Notes under the pieces: generated by a model
What the model was told of the DNA's origin: nothing
Databases searched by the model: none
What the model saw: only the letters and a program-made list of their open reading frames with translations
Made by a program: the position numbers and the translations under genes
Assembly: GCF_000328475.2 (NCBI RefSeq)
Contig: NC_026479.1
Location: forward strand, 62,001-126,000
DNA: 64,000 nt
Direction of reading: 5' to 3'
Source: Mycosarcoma maydis
Lineage: Eukaryota > Basidiomycota > Ustilaginomycetes > Ustilaginales
In this document: piece by piece, positions 1-11,424 of the stretch
Numbering within the stretch: position 1 is the stretch's first letter
Layout of the letters: each line of letters opens with the position of its first letter

Positions 1-3000
1 AGCCCTTTGCACCCAGACAACCGGATTGACCAGTCACTGTGGATCAGTCACTGTTTCTGTTGTCTCTTCATTCGTTCATATCGAGCTTTGTTGGGCGAAA
101 CCAAGCCACGTTTATGAGCATCAAATGCAAGCACTGAACCGACGAAGGAAGGACTGTCTGTCCCACAGTAATCCATCCCAGCCAAAGATGGCCAAGAAGG
201 ACAGGAACCTTGCATTATTGTCGCTAGAACTGTCGCCCGAGCACAGCTCAACATGACCATTATGAATATGCACACAGCATTACAACCTCAACTGAATCCC
301 GGGTGTGGCGTCTACGCAACCTGAAAGGCACTCTCTCAAATGGCGTAAAGCAAGCAGAACGCCAACGGCATGCGGAGCATCCAGTGGCCCTTGTGATTAA
401 GAAAAATGAATTAACGCTCCATCTGTCGACGGGGTTTCTTTCAATTTTCTTTTCAACTCGGACAAGCAAGTCACAGGTTTTGGCTGCACTTCTTACCTGG
501 CCGCGGACATTCACGATTCTTAATAAATACAGTGGTACTCCAGCTAAGCTACCGGTATGCACGCCGCTTGTTTATCTGCTGTCCATCTGCAAGGCTGTCA
601 TTCACGATTGTATGTACAAGGCGTTGCTGAGAATCAGTAGAAATCACATAGCGACGTTAATTAGCTGGGCTTCAATCGTCTTGTTTTTCCGCCGACTTGA
701 ACGAATCACGAATCTGAGCTGGAACTTGTCCTTGGTTTGGTCTCACGCCTCTTTCGATTTAGGAATGAAAACCTGATCGTCCTGGACCTTCTCTCCTCAA
801 TGTACGATACGCTTAGCGGACAGGTTTGATCAATTTCGTCGATTCGGATCACGGCCACATTTAGTGGTACGCGAACGGTGTGGAATCCCGAAAGTCAGCA
901 AGCAATCACGATCTTGATGAGAACGGACATTGGCGCCGTCATTTCGCGATTCGTCCAAAGAGGGTCAGAAGGTTTCCTTGCACTTGCAGCTCTGGCACTC
1001 TCTAGCCAACTATCAATCTGTCCATCATAGCCGCGCTACCTTGGGTTGCCAGAACTCGGTGTTGGTCTCTGGGCCCGAGACAGAGGCTTTTTTCATATCA
1101 ACTCGTTCGCTTAGTACCGGCAGCCCAAGGGACGACAGCCAAGCTGGCTGACAGATGTGGTCACTCCGCTACTTTCTGTTTTGCGTGCGTGTTGTGGACG
1201 TTCCAGTTGACAGCTAGCGTGCTTCGGAACGTGACTCGTGACTGAGATCCGACCAAATGGACGGCGTAAATCCAGTTCTGTTCTTTGTATATTGTTCATG
1301 ATTTTTTTTTTGCATGCCAACCAATCACAGTGAGCGAGGCTGAGCGAGGTACAAGAAGCGGCAGTGAGGAGTGTCGTAGGCATAGCCCACCTTCTACGAG
1401 CAGCGGCACGTCAAAATCCCCCTTGTCATTTCAGCATAATTGGCTCGGCTGTTCCGTCGCTAGTTCTGAACCGAGACAGACCAGCAGATGGCCTCCACGC
1501 GTTTCGAGAAGCAGATTCAAGCACGCTTTCCTGCAGCTGTAGAAGCAGGTGACTCTATCGACAGTAGAGTCGTGAGTATAGTACTTGCCTTCTCCCTCTG
1601 TTTCTCCCCTCTCTCTACTATGGTGCGACCACTTTGATCAACTGATCGGGTACAATCACGAATTATGTTTCGTACTCCAGTCAAGTCAATTCTGACGTTC
1701 TACTGTCATTGATGCCCATCTTTCTTGGCCACAGTAGCTCCTTCTCGTCTTAGCACGGAGAGATCACGGATGACATTGCTGGTAACGTAAGCCGAAGCTT
1801 GCCCTCATCTTGATATTCCATGCGAGGTTTGGAACACGGAATTAGGTGAAGCACCAACCCAAGTTTCAACCAGTAGGTAGCGTGTCTTTGTGGAGCCCTC
1901 ACGTTCGGCTGCGATTCGGCGAGCGATGATTGCCTTAGCCTGCAGCGGAATCGTCACCTGTGAGGTTCCAACAATGGCAAGCTGCAATCGAGACAGAAAG
2001 ACTGTGTTCATGCAACTCGGGTCGTTTCTTTGGACTGGGTCTCGGTGTACACCAGGCGCGCTGCGGCAGCAGACCTTTTTTGGTGGTCGAGAGACTACGC
2101 ATGGGGTGACCAACAGTGTAAAGAGCACTGTTTGAAGTCAGGTTGCCGTCGGAGCCGAATCGCTATTCGCCCCGTGACCTGTAATGCTCGCCAGCCTAAT
2201 CGCCACGCGACTTGTTTGGCAATGAATCAGTCGTGAGTTCTTGGCAAGGCCACACGCCCTTCCTCCACTCATAGTCCCATCGTAATCACGAATGCAGGCG
2301 CATCCTGCACTGACACTGTTACATAAATAGGACGAGCGGTTCGTCTTTCTTTGCATCATTCTTGATGATCAGATGCCACAACAATCACAAACACCCCAAG
2401 GCGCAACACACGGATCAAACCTGCCTTGTTTTCTGAAGCTTTGCGAGCTCTCGTGACCGCTCACTAAACTTTTGGCGAGACACTCGAGTGCCATTTTTCC
2501 GGAAGTGGATCTCACCCCGCGACAGAAGCAAAGCTGTGAGCGCGCGACCTGTCAGTCATTCTGTGAATCTTGCAGCGGAACTCAGCTTCGTGCTGCTCTC
2601 TTGACGCCGCGTAGACTTGATGGCGTGGGTAAGTTGTCGGCACCCCCATAGGCGAGTTCAAAACATCTTGCCCGCAGGCACATCCTTCAGACCCCCTGTT
2701 ACGCGAGTTCGTGCGTGTAGTTTGAAGCAGAAAAACTTGCTTGCCCGAGAACCGAATGACCCAGCTTCGGCAGCGAGGAAGGCCAGGATTGGATGATTGT
2801 TATTCTCGACCCGCTCGCTCGACTTGTCAAACAGATGAACAAACAATTAACAAACCAACAAACAGACACCCAAGCAAGGCACGAGGAAGAAAGGAAGCGA
2901 GCGCCCCGAACAATCTCATCCCAGAACTTCAGAACTCCCTCGCTCAATTGGTAGCGTAACCGCTCGAGCCTGCTCATCTTGGGTGAACGGGTCGGCGAGT

Positions 3001-4845
3001 CAAAGGCCGCACTTCCTTTGCAAGAGCGGCATCCGCCCAACCGCCGAAGCGTGGGTCTTCAAACAATCCCTTACGCCTGGTCCCCTATCTTCTTCTTTAG
3101 GGGCGCAAGGATGCAGAAGCGGAAGCCGCTTCTTTCACGCGCCCTCGTTCTTCCCCTTGCGTGTTTCGCAGTACTCATAGAAACTAACACGGGTCATCCA
3201 TTTGACATTCATTGAAACAACACGTGCAATCACATACAGTATTTCTGCAGAACCAGATCTGGACGAGGTGATAGTAAGTTCCGACGTAAGTTAATTGCAC
3301 CCCAGGTTCCGGGCTTTACCATTCACGATTGTTAAAAGTCACTTAAGCCCGATTTCATCCTGGTATCAATTGCACGCCAACGCCAAAGTCAGCACCAATC
3401 AGACGTCGCTCCAAGCAACAGTACGTTGTCGCGGTGCTCCATCGGTGAGCGCAAGGATCCTGAAAAGGCTCGCTTGCGTACCTGCTTCATGTTGGCCATC
3501 TGTTTCTGCCTCCGCAGTCGAGTCGGAAAATTACGTTGGCTACTTACTCACAACTACATTGTACAGTACAGTGCTGGTTCAAAGGGTTCGTGATTGCACT
3601 ATTAATATATTGCGAGGCGAGAATTCTGATTCTTGATTCTTGATTACGAATCCAATCACGGTCGTGACTCGTCCGCGGTTGCACGTCGGAGACTCAATCA
3701 CGGACTTGCCGCTTCAGTCTCTTTTTTTCTCTGATCCTCTTGTGAAACACTGAGTCTTGAACCGAACCACGGCCGGAGCCAGGCATCGTTTTCGCGCACA
3801 TCCTTGCAAGACGTTCCCCTCCAAGCTTCCCTACATCCGTGATTGGCGCGCGGATCGCTCCCACTTTCCTTCGGTGATCTTTTTGAAAGCGCTTGCCGAA
3901 CAGCGAAGCAATCAATCTGCCGGCGCGACGCCCAACGCCAATGGTCGCTTTGCTGTAACGTATATAATAAAGTGGCCTGATTCGAACACACAATCGTGAA
4001 TGCATCTGATTCCAAGGCAAAGACCCAGATTCTGATTAGCGCCGGTTTCCGCTTCGAAAACCTAATCGTGAATCACGCTCAACGCTCGCTTGACCTGTAC
4101 AGTACTTGGCGCCTCGCCAACCGCGTGGCAGAGATTTGCGGCCATGAAGGTACACACTCTCCGCATTGTAATTGAGTTCCTGCTTCGCCAGCTCGTTGCG
4201 TAGGCGGCCAAACTAGCCGTTCAAACGCCGTAATGTGTTCTTGAAAAGCCGAAATCCGTCGAAAGCGTGGCAAGTTGTTTTTGATGCGAAATGACCTTGA
4301 GATCAGGAATGCAAACGCAATTCGTGATTGTCTGATTCGCGATGCTCTGGATCACTGTGGCCATATCGACCAACTTTGTCCCTGTACAGAACTGTAGAAA
4401 CCCTGGCAAAGACTTCATACTCATCCAAGCAGTCAGATCAGGCGGTCGAAAGCATGCTGGAATGCTCGCTCCAAGGATGTCTTCAAAGATTCAGTGAATC
4501 ACGAATCGAACCTGGTGACGTTCTATCCTTCCACGGTCTGCTAACCTAGCGGATCGTTGATCCGTGATCCACGATCAAAAATTCAATCTGTTAGATGTCG
4601 AAGTACAACACAACGTAGGAAAAAGAAAATTCAGCGCACGGTGCAGCTGCCAAGCTGCGCATTTCCTCCACTTGCTGAGGTTTCACCTTCTCGTCATACA
4701 CATCGCCATTTGCCTTGTTAGCTCAGTGCTTGCTTGTAAGCTATCGAGGTAGTGATTGTACAAAATCCGACACTAGCCAAACCTCGCTCAGACCATCCAG
4801 ACCTAGCCGAGCTAACGGAAAAGACGTGGCAGCGCAGCCGTAATC
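1..4845. other. Gene-free stretch upstream of CSN4
   Basis: No open frame here exceeds about 160 codons. None of the short frames has a recognisable domain, a good start context or codon use like the genes to the right. Scattered single copies of the TCACGA/TCGTGA element occur, for example near 703, 906, 1656, 2287 and 3707, and they become denser toward 4.0-4.6 kb, ahead of the CSN4 start. I see no terminal repeats, poly-A tail, integrase-like or reverse-transcriptase-like frame. The stretch may hold non-coding transcripts, a decayed gene or an extended promoter; none can be shown from sequence alone. Confidence 0.6.
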
Positions 4846-6564
4846 ATGGCGGCTTCATTGGAGTCCTTCGCAGCCCAATTGGAGCATGCAGCAACGCAGC
4901 CGAACAGTTCTCGCTTGGCTTTCTACGAATCTCTCATCTCCGATCTTCTGCAACAAGCATCAAACAAGCTCAATCGCAACGACCTGCTTGAAGCTACATC
5001 GGCGTATCTGCGTCATGCGGTCTTTAGCGAGCAGAATTCTACCGGCGGTGGGTTGGTCATCGGCAGACAAGCACTCACTGCACTCGAGCATCATGCAGGA
5101 CGGATAGCAGAGCAATACGAGACGCAGCGCCGGGACAAGGAAATAATGCAAGACGACCAAGACGAAAGTGTACCTGCAATTGCAGATAGGGACACACGCC
5201 GACAATTGCTCGAGAACGCGTTGGAGCAGCTGCAACCTCGAGTCCTCAGCTTTGAGGAACAGGCGTCGAACCTTCGAATGCAGCTGGCAAGTTTGCTTGA
5301 GGCAGAAGAGGACTGGAACGAAGCGGCGCGTGTTCTATTGGCTATTCCTCTAGACTCGGGTCACCGCAACATCTCGGACCATTTAAAGCTCTCAATTTAC
5401 GTGCGCATAGTACGTCTCTTGCTCGAGGGTGATGATCCAGTTGCAGCAGATATGTACCTTAAGCGCGCAAGCATGATCATTCACAACGTGCCCGGTGCAC
5501 TTCCCTCGCAGTACCAACAGCAGCAGCAGCAGCAATTGCAGGAAGAGCAGCACGTAGCTGCCTCGACGACTGCAGGACATGGAGATGATGCACACGAGGC
5601 ATCGGCAGCAAGCGGCTCGAAATTCAAGCTCGAGGATCCCAAGGTGCTGGGCCTACAGTATCGCCTTTCACAAGCACGTATCTACGACTCGCAACGACGA
5701 TTCGCAGAAGCAGCGATCCGATATCACGAGCTGAGTTACGTGGCCGAGATCGACGAGGACGACCGTGCCATGATGCTGTCGGCTGCTGTGACAGCGGCGA
5801 TTCTATCGCCAGCTGGGCCCCAGAGAGCGAGGACGCTGGCCATGTTGATGCGCGACGAACGTACACCATCGCTGCCCCAATACACGATTCTCTCCAAGGT
5901 GTTTCTGGATCGTGTTATTCGTCCAGACGAGATTGCGAGCTTTGAGAAGCTGCTCTCTCCGCATCAGATTGCCAAGCTTGCACCGTCATCTGCTCCAGGT
6001 GCAACAAGCACCTCGTCGACAACGATGGCCGCAGGGAAAGGCAGCAAATCGGTACGTCATGCACCATCGACAGTGTTGGACAGGGCCATGATCGAACACA
6101 ACGTGTTGAGTGCATCGAGGCTGTACGACAACATTACACTGGCAGGATTGGGGGCTTTGGTAGACCTGAGCCCTGCAGGAGCGGAGGACATTGCGCGAAA
6201 GATGATTATGCAGGGTCGACTAAAAGGCTGGATAGACCAGGTTGGAGATGCAAACACGCAAGGTGGCGATGGAGTGCTCTTCTTCGTTGATCAGTATCGA
6301 CGTGGTGAAGGAGAGACGACGGCTGGCGGCTTGGAGGCTACCAAAGTCGACAGCAGCGGCGGTGACGGTAGCGGTGGTGGACGAGGCGCAGCGGAAGGCG
6401 ATGTCGATGGCGGCGCATGTGCAGGCGACGTTGACACCAAATGGACCCGCCGGTGGGATCAACAGATCGCTCAGGTGACCGGTGCCTTGGAGGATGTCTG
6501 TCAGAGAATCAATCAGATCTCTACAGCTTGGGCGTCGGGAACGACCGCAGGCGTTGCTGCTTGA
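4846..6564 (+). CDS. CSN4: COP9 signalosome complex subunit 4 (PCI domain)
   Basis: An intronless frame of 572 residues beginning at an ATG in the context TAATCATGG. The protein matches CSN4 in order: a helical N-terminal repeat region (LAFYESLISDLLQQ near residue 25), a TPR-like middle (QLASLLEAEEDWNEAARVLL, then VRLLLEGDDPVAADMYLKRA), and a C-terminal PCI/winged-helix part (MIEHNVLSASRLYDNITLAG, then ARKMIMQGRLKGWIDQVG). The COP9 signalosome removes Nedd8 from cullins and so controls cullin-RING ubiquitin ligases. The protein is longer than the roughly 400 residues of animal CSN4. The extra length comes from a glutamine run (about residues 223-233, CAG repeats) with a low-complexity linker, a Ser/Thr/Ala linker near residue 385 and a Gly-rich insert near the C-terminus. 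The proteasome lid subunit Rpn5 is a paralogous alternative, but the helical region fits CSN4 better. Confidence 0.86.
   Translation: MAASLESFAAQLEHAATQPNSSRLAFYESLISDLLQQASNKLNRNDLLEATSAYLRHAVFSEQNSTGGGLVIGRQALTALEHHAGRIAEQYETQRRDKEIMQDDQDESVPAIADRDTRRQLLENALEQLQPRVLSFEEQASNLRMQLASLLEAEEDWNEAARVLLAIPLDSGHRNISDHLKLSIYVRIVRLLLEGDDPVAADMYLKRASMIIHNVPGALPSQYQQQQQQQLQEEQHVAASTTAGHGDDAHEASAASGSKFKLEDPKVLGLQYRLSQARIYDSQRRFAEAAIRYHELSYVAEIDEDDRAMMLSAAVTAAILSPAGPQRARTLAMLMRDERTPSLPQYTILSKVFLDRVIRPDEIASFEKLLSPHQIAKLAPSSAPGATSTSSTTMAAGKGSKSVRHAPSTVLDRAMIEHNVLSASRLYDNITLAGLGALVDLSPAGAEDIARKMIMQGRLKGWIDQVGDANTQGGDGVLFFVDQYRRGEGETTAGGLEATKVDSSGGDGSGGGRGAAEGDVDGGACAGDVDTKWTRRWDQQIAQVTGALEDVCQRINQISTAWASGTTAGVAA
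5513..5538 (+). repeat. CAG trinucleotide run in CSN4
   Basis: A short CAG/CAA run encodes a glutamine tract in the CSN4 mid-region. It lies in a disordered linker between the helical repeats, so length change should be tolerated. Confidence 0.8.
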
Positions 6565-8154
6565 GCCCCTCGAGCTTGGCCTGCAATGCAATGCAATGCA
6601 CCGCATCGCCTCTCTTTGTTCTTCGATTGCGGCTTTAGCTCAAATGATGTCTGTACCACAGTGAGCAAGATATGGGCTTGCAATTCAAGCAGGGCCCACG
6701 TGGTTGAAACTCAAATCCTTGCTGGAGCGAATCACGACATGTGAAGGATGAGAGGGCATGCATGACGAGACAAGGTAGTTAGGTGCGGGGATAGTTGGGA
6801 ACGAGCAGCCCTGACAAACCATGGTTGGATTGCCAGCGTGCAGCTTCGGTTGTTCTAGGTGCGTAACGGCATCGTGATGCAGACATGTGGATTTCCGAGG
6901 ACGAGCTGCATATGATCTATAGAATAGATCCTTTGGTCTCGGCAGGACACCGAAGCAGACGCTGGGATCTCTCCCGAACGAACAAGCAGAAACACGCAAC
7001 ACGCACGACGCCAGCTCGAGATGACAAGCGGCTCGTTGACTATTCTTTTGATATCTCTGTCTACAGTTGTCAGTGACACTGACGACTTGTGACTCTGGGT
7101 ATAACTACACTACAGTATACTTGTGCATCACTTGGCCGCTCACAGACAGCCGAAATAATGAGATGCCCAACCGAACCGAAATCAAAAAGCTTTTTGCTAT
7201 GCCAAGAAAAATCCCAAATCCCAAATCATAAAAGTCAGAGTGTTCAGTCACAGAGTGCCAAGCAAGTTACAGTCACGAGTCGGAATTTATTATAATTCGT
7301 GAGTGGCAGCCAGCAAGTTCAGGGCGGCGGGCGGTGCGCACATGTGTTTGAAGCTGTCCAGGTCGTGAGTGCGTCAGCTGGGAATACTCCTACAGTCACA
7401 AGTCGTGAGTGAGTGAGTCTTGACGATTTACCCTGATACTCAAACGTTGCGTGCCGCTTGACCCACTTCTGTATCACCCGCCTTTCACTTTTCTGTGGGA
7501 CTAGGAAGTGTAAGTTAGTTAATAACTTATGATATTGTACTACATAACCTTACCAAACAGGCTCGGCCAAACAACGATGCAGCCGAGTCGTGAGTCGTGA
7601 GTTAGACGCAAAAAGCCGCGAGTCTTTTCGACGCGACAGAAGGCATGTTCTGTGGGACGCCGTCGTTACTGAGCTAAGTTATCTAAAGTTGTTCTGTGCT
7701 AACTTTGTTCTGAGCACGCGCACTTCCTCACTGGACCTTCTCCGCATTGTGCATTTCGACTTGCAACGTTCATCACCATTCACGATTGTCAACATCAGGA
7801 TCACAGCCCCCATCACCACCGCGATTTTCTGCTCGCGACATTAGGCTCGTCAGACGCCGTTCGCTAGTCCAACATTTTTGCCGTCCTTTCCATGAATTGA
7901 GCGAGGCTGGCGCCGCCGTCCAACTTCGACCGCGCGTACCAAGCACCATCAGACTCAACGCGCAACCAGGGTACCAAAACAGGCGCATCTCTCTGGCCAA
8001 CTCGGTTCTCAGGCTTCCCTATGTCGGCATCGGCGGCATTGCGATTCAAGTAGGCCCTTCCGAACAACCGAGCAGCGGTCCTTGGCCAGCATCGCTGACA
8101 GTAGCGGCAAGTCGGCCTGCTCATCGATCAACTTGGCAGTGCAATATCCACACC
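6565..8154. other. Intergenic region with scattered TCGTGA-type elements
   Basis: This 1.6-kb gap between CSN4 and the membrane protein has only short unsupported frames. The distal half holds GAGTC-flanked TCGTGA elements, for example near 7278, 7398 and 7587-7600, in the promoter side of the downstream gene. An upstream in-frame extension of that gene (to about 7747) begins at an ATG, but it reads as low-complexity non-homologous peptide and would hide the signal peptide, so I left it out. Confidence 0.5.
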
Positions 8155-9870
8155 ATGTGCTTGTTCTACCTCTTGTTGCTCGCAGTGCTGACGTGCTTCG
8201 GTCTGTCGCCAACAGCGTCGGCATTCCCGCTCAACATTACTGTGTCTCAGCAATGCACACCACTCAACGTCACCTGGAGAGCATTCCCAGAAGCATTCCC
8301 CTATACCGTCTGGGTTGTCGCCAACCACGGCTTTGTACAGACCTTTCGCATCAACAGCGACTATCAACCCGGCTTGGATCACATTACCTTTCAGTATGTC
8401 GTGCCTCCCCCTTCCGCTGGATTCGGTTCGTACACCGTCACTGTGGGTGACTCGAGAGGTGATGGCAACACGACTCAAGCGCTTGGCATCGGCACTCCCA
8501 ACGGATCGTCGTCCAACTGTCCGGCCTACACGGGCAGCGCCGCCTTCACGTACGCGGCAGATTCGCGCAACGCAACGAGCATGATCCAATGCGGTGCGGT
8601 CAATTTTTACAACATCGGCGATCGAGGCACACGACCATTCACCATCAGCTTCATCCCCTTGGGTGGTACGCCCGTGTCTGTCCAGGTACCCGACCGAGCC
8701 ACGCTTAACATCTCCAACTTCAACTATCTCAGTCTCGTTCCCTTTGAGCAGGGCACCAAGTTCCAGACCGTCTTGGGCGATGCTTCTGGTCCAGGCAGCG
8801 GTGGTGCTTCCGAGGTCTTTGACGTCGGACCCTCTACCTTTAACCCCGACTGTCTTTCTTCCAGCTATTCGCTGCCCGATAAGCTGCCCATCGCCCTTCC
8901 CATCGCCAACAATGTGGCCACGTTCATGAATCTTCCTGGCGCTATCTCACCGTCGGCTCCGCAGCCCAGCCCCAGACCCAATTCGACGGGCGCGATAGCT
9001 GGAGGCGCTATCGGAGGTGCTATTGCGCTCAGTGTAGCCATCGGTTGCTTGATCGCCTATCTTGTCTACCGAAAGAGACAAAGGAAGAAGCGCGATTTGG
9101 CCCGCAGTGAAGAGGTGCACTTTGTCGATCTAGATGGTGACGACGACGATAGTTGGGCTGCAGCAGCTCGACCCAATCGCGACGCAAGCCGGAATGGCAA
9201 TAGCCAAACAGAAGACGGTCGTTCCGCGCGTCTTTCGTACGCTGTATCGCCCTTTGTTTATGAAGCGAGACACCGCACCAACCCGTCGTCTGATGGACGA
9301 TACGGTCAGAGTCTCGAGATGACTTCGCCCGTTTCTACCAACAACAGCTACGGCGAGCTTCTGAGCGCTGCAGGTATTGCACGAGCTACCTCGAATGATG
9401 ATTATCCTCCGCGTGCAGGCAACGTTTCGATGCACTCGCAGCATTCAAGTCAAGATCCTTTCACATCACGCAGCGAGGTTTATCCTTCCATCACGCGAGG
9501 AGCAAGTTTGCATTCTGCAGCACCTGAAGCAACTACGTCAAACAAAGCACGCGTAGCAGCAGTACAGGCGAGGCGAGATAATCGAGCACCGCGCCTGGTT
9601 GTGCAACATACCGACGGAGGATCCTTACCACAACCTTCGAGTGATACGGAAGATGAAGACGTGGTGGATGAACTTCCACCAGAGTACGGCGGTTGGCTGC
9701 AGAACAACGGTGCGAGTGGAGCAGGCAGTCATAGCGGTACGACGAATGATGTACAAGGAACCCCATCCAACGGTGGCCCATATGGAGCGAGGAATGCACC
9801 AATAGCCGGCACGGCATCCGCACAAGCACACCAGGGTGCTGCAGAATACGACACCCATGGTACATTCTAA
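8155..9870 (+). CDS. Secreted-type single-pass membrane protein with duplicated ectodomain
   Basis: The chosen ATG (context CACCATGTG) starts a 571-residue protein with a clear signal peptide: a leucine-rich core (FYLLLLAVLTCFG), then SPTASA just before FPLNITV. The ectodomain holds two similar units of about 110 residues. Each begins with a Q-C pair (SQQCTPLN; MIQCGAVN), contains a T-V-x-GD motif (TVTVGDSRG; FQTVLGDASG) and ends at a Cys (SSNCP; NPDCL). A Pro-rich stalk follows, then a Gly/Ala-rich transmembrane helix at about residues 280-305, the basic stop-transfer RKRQRKKRD and a long disordered, acidic and Ser-rich cytoplasmic tail. This layout is common in basidiomycete surface proteins of unknown role. 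Wall sensing or adhesion would be a guess from topology only; no enzyme motif is visible. Confidence 0.75.
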   Translation: MCLFYLLLLAVLTCFGLSPTASAFPLNITVSQQCTPLNVTWRAFPEAFPYTVWVVANHGFVQTFRINSDYQPGLDHITFQYVVPPPSAGFGSYTVTVGDSRGDGNTTQALGIGTPNGSSSNCPAYTGSAAFTYAADSRNATSMIQCGAVNFYNIGDRGTRPFTISFIPLGGTPVSVQVPDRATLNISNFNYLSLVPFEQGTKFQTVLGDASGPGSGGASEVFDVGPSTFNPDCLSSSYSLPDKLPIALPIANNVATFMNLPGAISPSAPQPSPRPNSTGAIAGGAIGGAIALSVAIGCLIAYLVYRKRQRKKRDLARSEEVHFVDLDGDDDDSWAAAARPNRDASRNGNSQTEDGRSARLSYAVSPFVYEARHRTNPSSDGRYGQSLEMTSPVSTNNSYGELLSAAGIARATSNDDYPPRAGNVSMHSQHSSQDPFTSRSEVYPSITRGASLHSAAPEATTSNKARVAAVQARRDNRAPRLVVQHTDGGSLPQPSSDTEDEDVVDELPPEYGGWLQNNGASGAGSHSGTTNDVQGTPSNGGPYGARNAPIAGTASAQAHQGAAEYDTHGTF

Positions 9871-10158
9871 TAGCCGCTGTAAATCAACTTTGCTTTGTCT
9901 CAAGTGACGACTTTGTTTTGAAACATTATCGAGAGATGTGTTGTCCCTCCTTTCATCCACAGACACTGGCAACTTTCTACGGTTCCCTTTCTTTCGTCGT
10001 GAACCGATCCAAGCAATATACTGTGAGATGCAATCCTTTGACCATCGCCTGGAGGCTCGATACAAAATTCGAGGCTTTTGTTATTTGTAGTGAGGCGTGG
10101 AATGAACAATCGAGAATATCTGCCACGGAGGCAAAACGAGGCATTTGGGCGAGGTTGA

Positions 10159-10559
10159 TCACTGTCGGAAGTCGTACACCTGGTTGTCGTAGCACATGGA
10201 GCGGCGCAAATCATCAGTGAATTGCTGCCACAGAATGTTTTCTTGATCTTATTGATCGTGTTTGAACATACCTTTTTTCCATAGTACGCAAGCGCAAGAG
10301 CCGAGGTGAGCGTCAAACCCATCGGCACCGGTCCCTTGCGGAATCTAGGAGCCGAGCTACCCATCAGCAGGGCACTAGCTCCTGTTGCGATTTCGTAACC
10401 GTAGTCGCCTCCGTTCTTGATGCGAGTAGCAGCGAGAGCGTAGAGCGCGCCCACACCTACGCCAGCGACGAGGGAAGGGATGGATCGGGTCTTGGCGAAC
10501 CCGATCAGGCCGCCGATGGAGCAGAGGCCGGCCATAGTGAATGCGGGGTGTTCCGACAT
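10159..10559 (-). CDS. TMEM14 family small membrane protein (two exons)
   Basis: Exon 1 is 10559-10272 and exon 2 is 10179-10159, giving 102 residues. The intron (10271-10180) has a GTATGT donor and a CAACCAG acceptor and is in phase 0, so the end reads YYGKKVYDFRQ. Reading through the donor instead adds about 120 residues of unrelated sequence, which supports the splice. The protein has the TMEM14 pattern: HPAFTMAGLCSIGGLIGFAK at the start, three to four Gly-rich hydrophobic helices and the short loop FRKGPVPMGLTLT. Members are mitochondrial or other small membrane proteins; mammalian TMEM14C acts in porphyrin handling. The exact job in fungi is unclear. The gene is transcribed away from Bfr1 across a promoter region that carries a repeat array. 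Confidence 0.85.
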
Positions 10560-10857
10560 GGTGTCAAAGGAGTTGTAGCCAGGCTCGGATGGGAGGGTCG
10601 AGATGGTGATCGTCGAGTATCAAGACGTCGTTGCAAATCAATCGTGACTCACGTTTCACCATTCACAATTGGTCAGAGTCACGAGTCGATCTTGGCCTAT
10701 GCGCGGACCGCGGCTTCTAACTTAGCGAGACCAAGACCAACGTGGAACTTACCTCACGACTACGATCAGGCTGCTTGGCATATTCGTGATTCACTCTAAC
10801 ACTGGTGTAATGCCAAAAAGGCTCCACGCTTGAGCGTCGTGGCTTGGTCCCAACGCC

Positions 10858-10954
10858 ATTCGTGATTCGTGACTCACGACTCGTGACTTGGAACAAAGCG
10901 GCAATCGTGAATCACAATCACGAATCACGAATCACGAATCACGAATCACGAATT
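10858..10954. repeat. TCACGA/TCGTGA array, mostly (AATCACG)n
   Basis: About ten copies of the TCACGA/TCGTGA core lie within 100 bases. They end in a perfect head-to-tail run of the heptamer AATCACG, about five units at 10916-10954. The array sits between the divergent TMEM14 and Bfr1 genes. Confidence 0.95.
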
Positions 10955-11424
10955 GTTTCTGTTTTTCTTCCAAGTCTAGGAACGGTGCGGCGTGCGGCGG
11001 TGCCTTTTCGGGAGTGTGTGTCGGATTCTAAACACTCCACGCTTACTTTTTTCTGCAGTCGTGAGTGGTGAGTTGTGAAGTGCACGTTGGGACGACGGCG
11101 ATGTGAGCTTTTCTTCTCGAAAGTGCCAAATTGGCGAGAGAGCAGCACTGTGTCTTTGTGTGTGTTTCGTTTCGGTCTCCCCGCGCGCGCCCTTCCACGC
11201 AATCACGAATCACACACACTCTCTCACGTCTTGTTGAGTTGCAGCAATCTCATTCGCTCAAACACCAACCGGTCCTCTCTGGTGCACCATCCTTTCACCC
11301 TTGCTAACTTATCATTATTTGAACTGCATCTGTCGTTAGACACTTGAGTGCAGCTTTTTGCCTTCCTCTTCCTCTTTCTCTTCTTTCTGGTCTTCCATCA
11401 CTACCGAGAAGCCGATACACAACC

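Noticed and set aside
2935..3010. tRNA-like A box (GCTCAATTGGTAGCG)
   Set aside because: No B box (GGTTCGANNCC type) at the right distance and no acceptor stem pairing were found.
7747..8154. 136-residue N-terminal extension of the membrane protein
   Set aside because: It would bury the clear signal peptide at 8155 and has no protein-like pattern of its own.
10858..10954. CRISPR-like array
   Set aside because: Units are 7-base head-to-tail copies without spacers, in a eukaryotic promoter.
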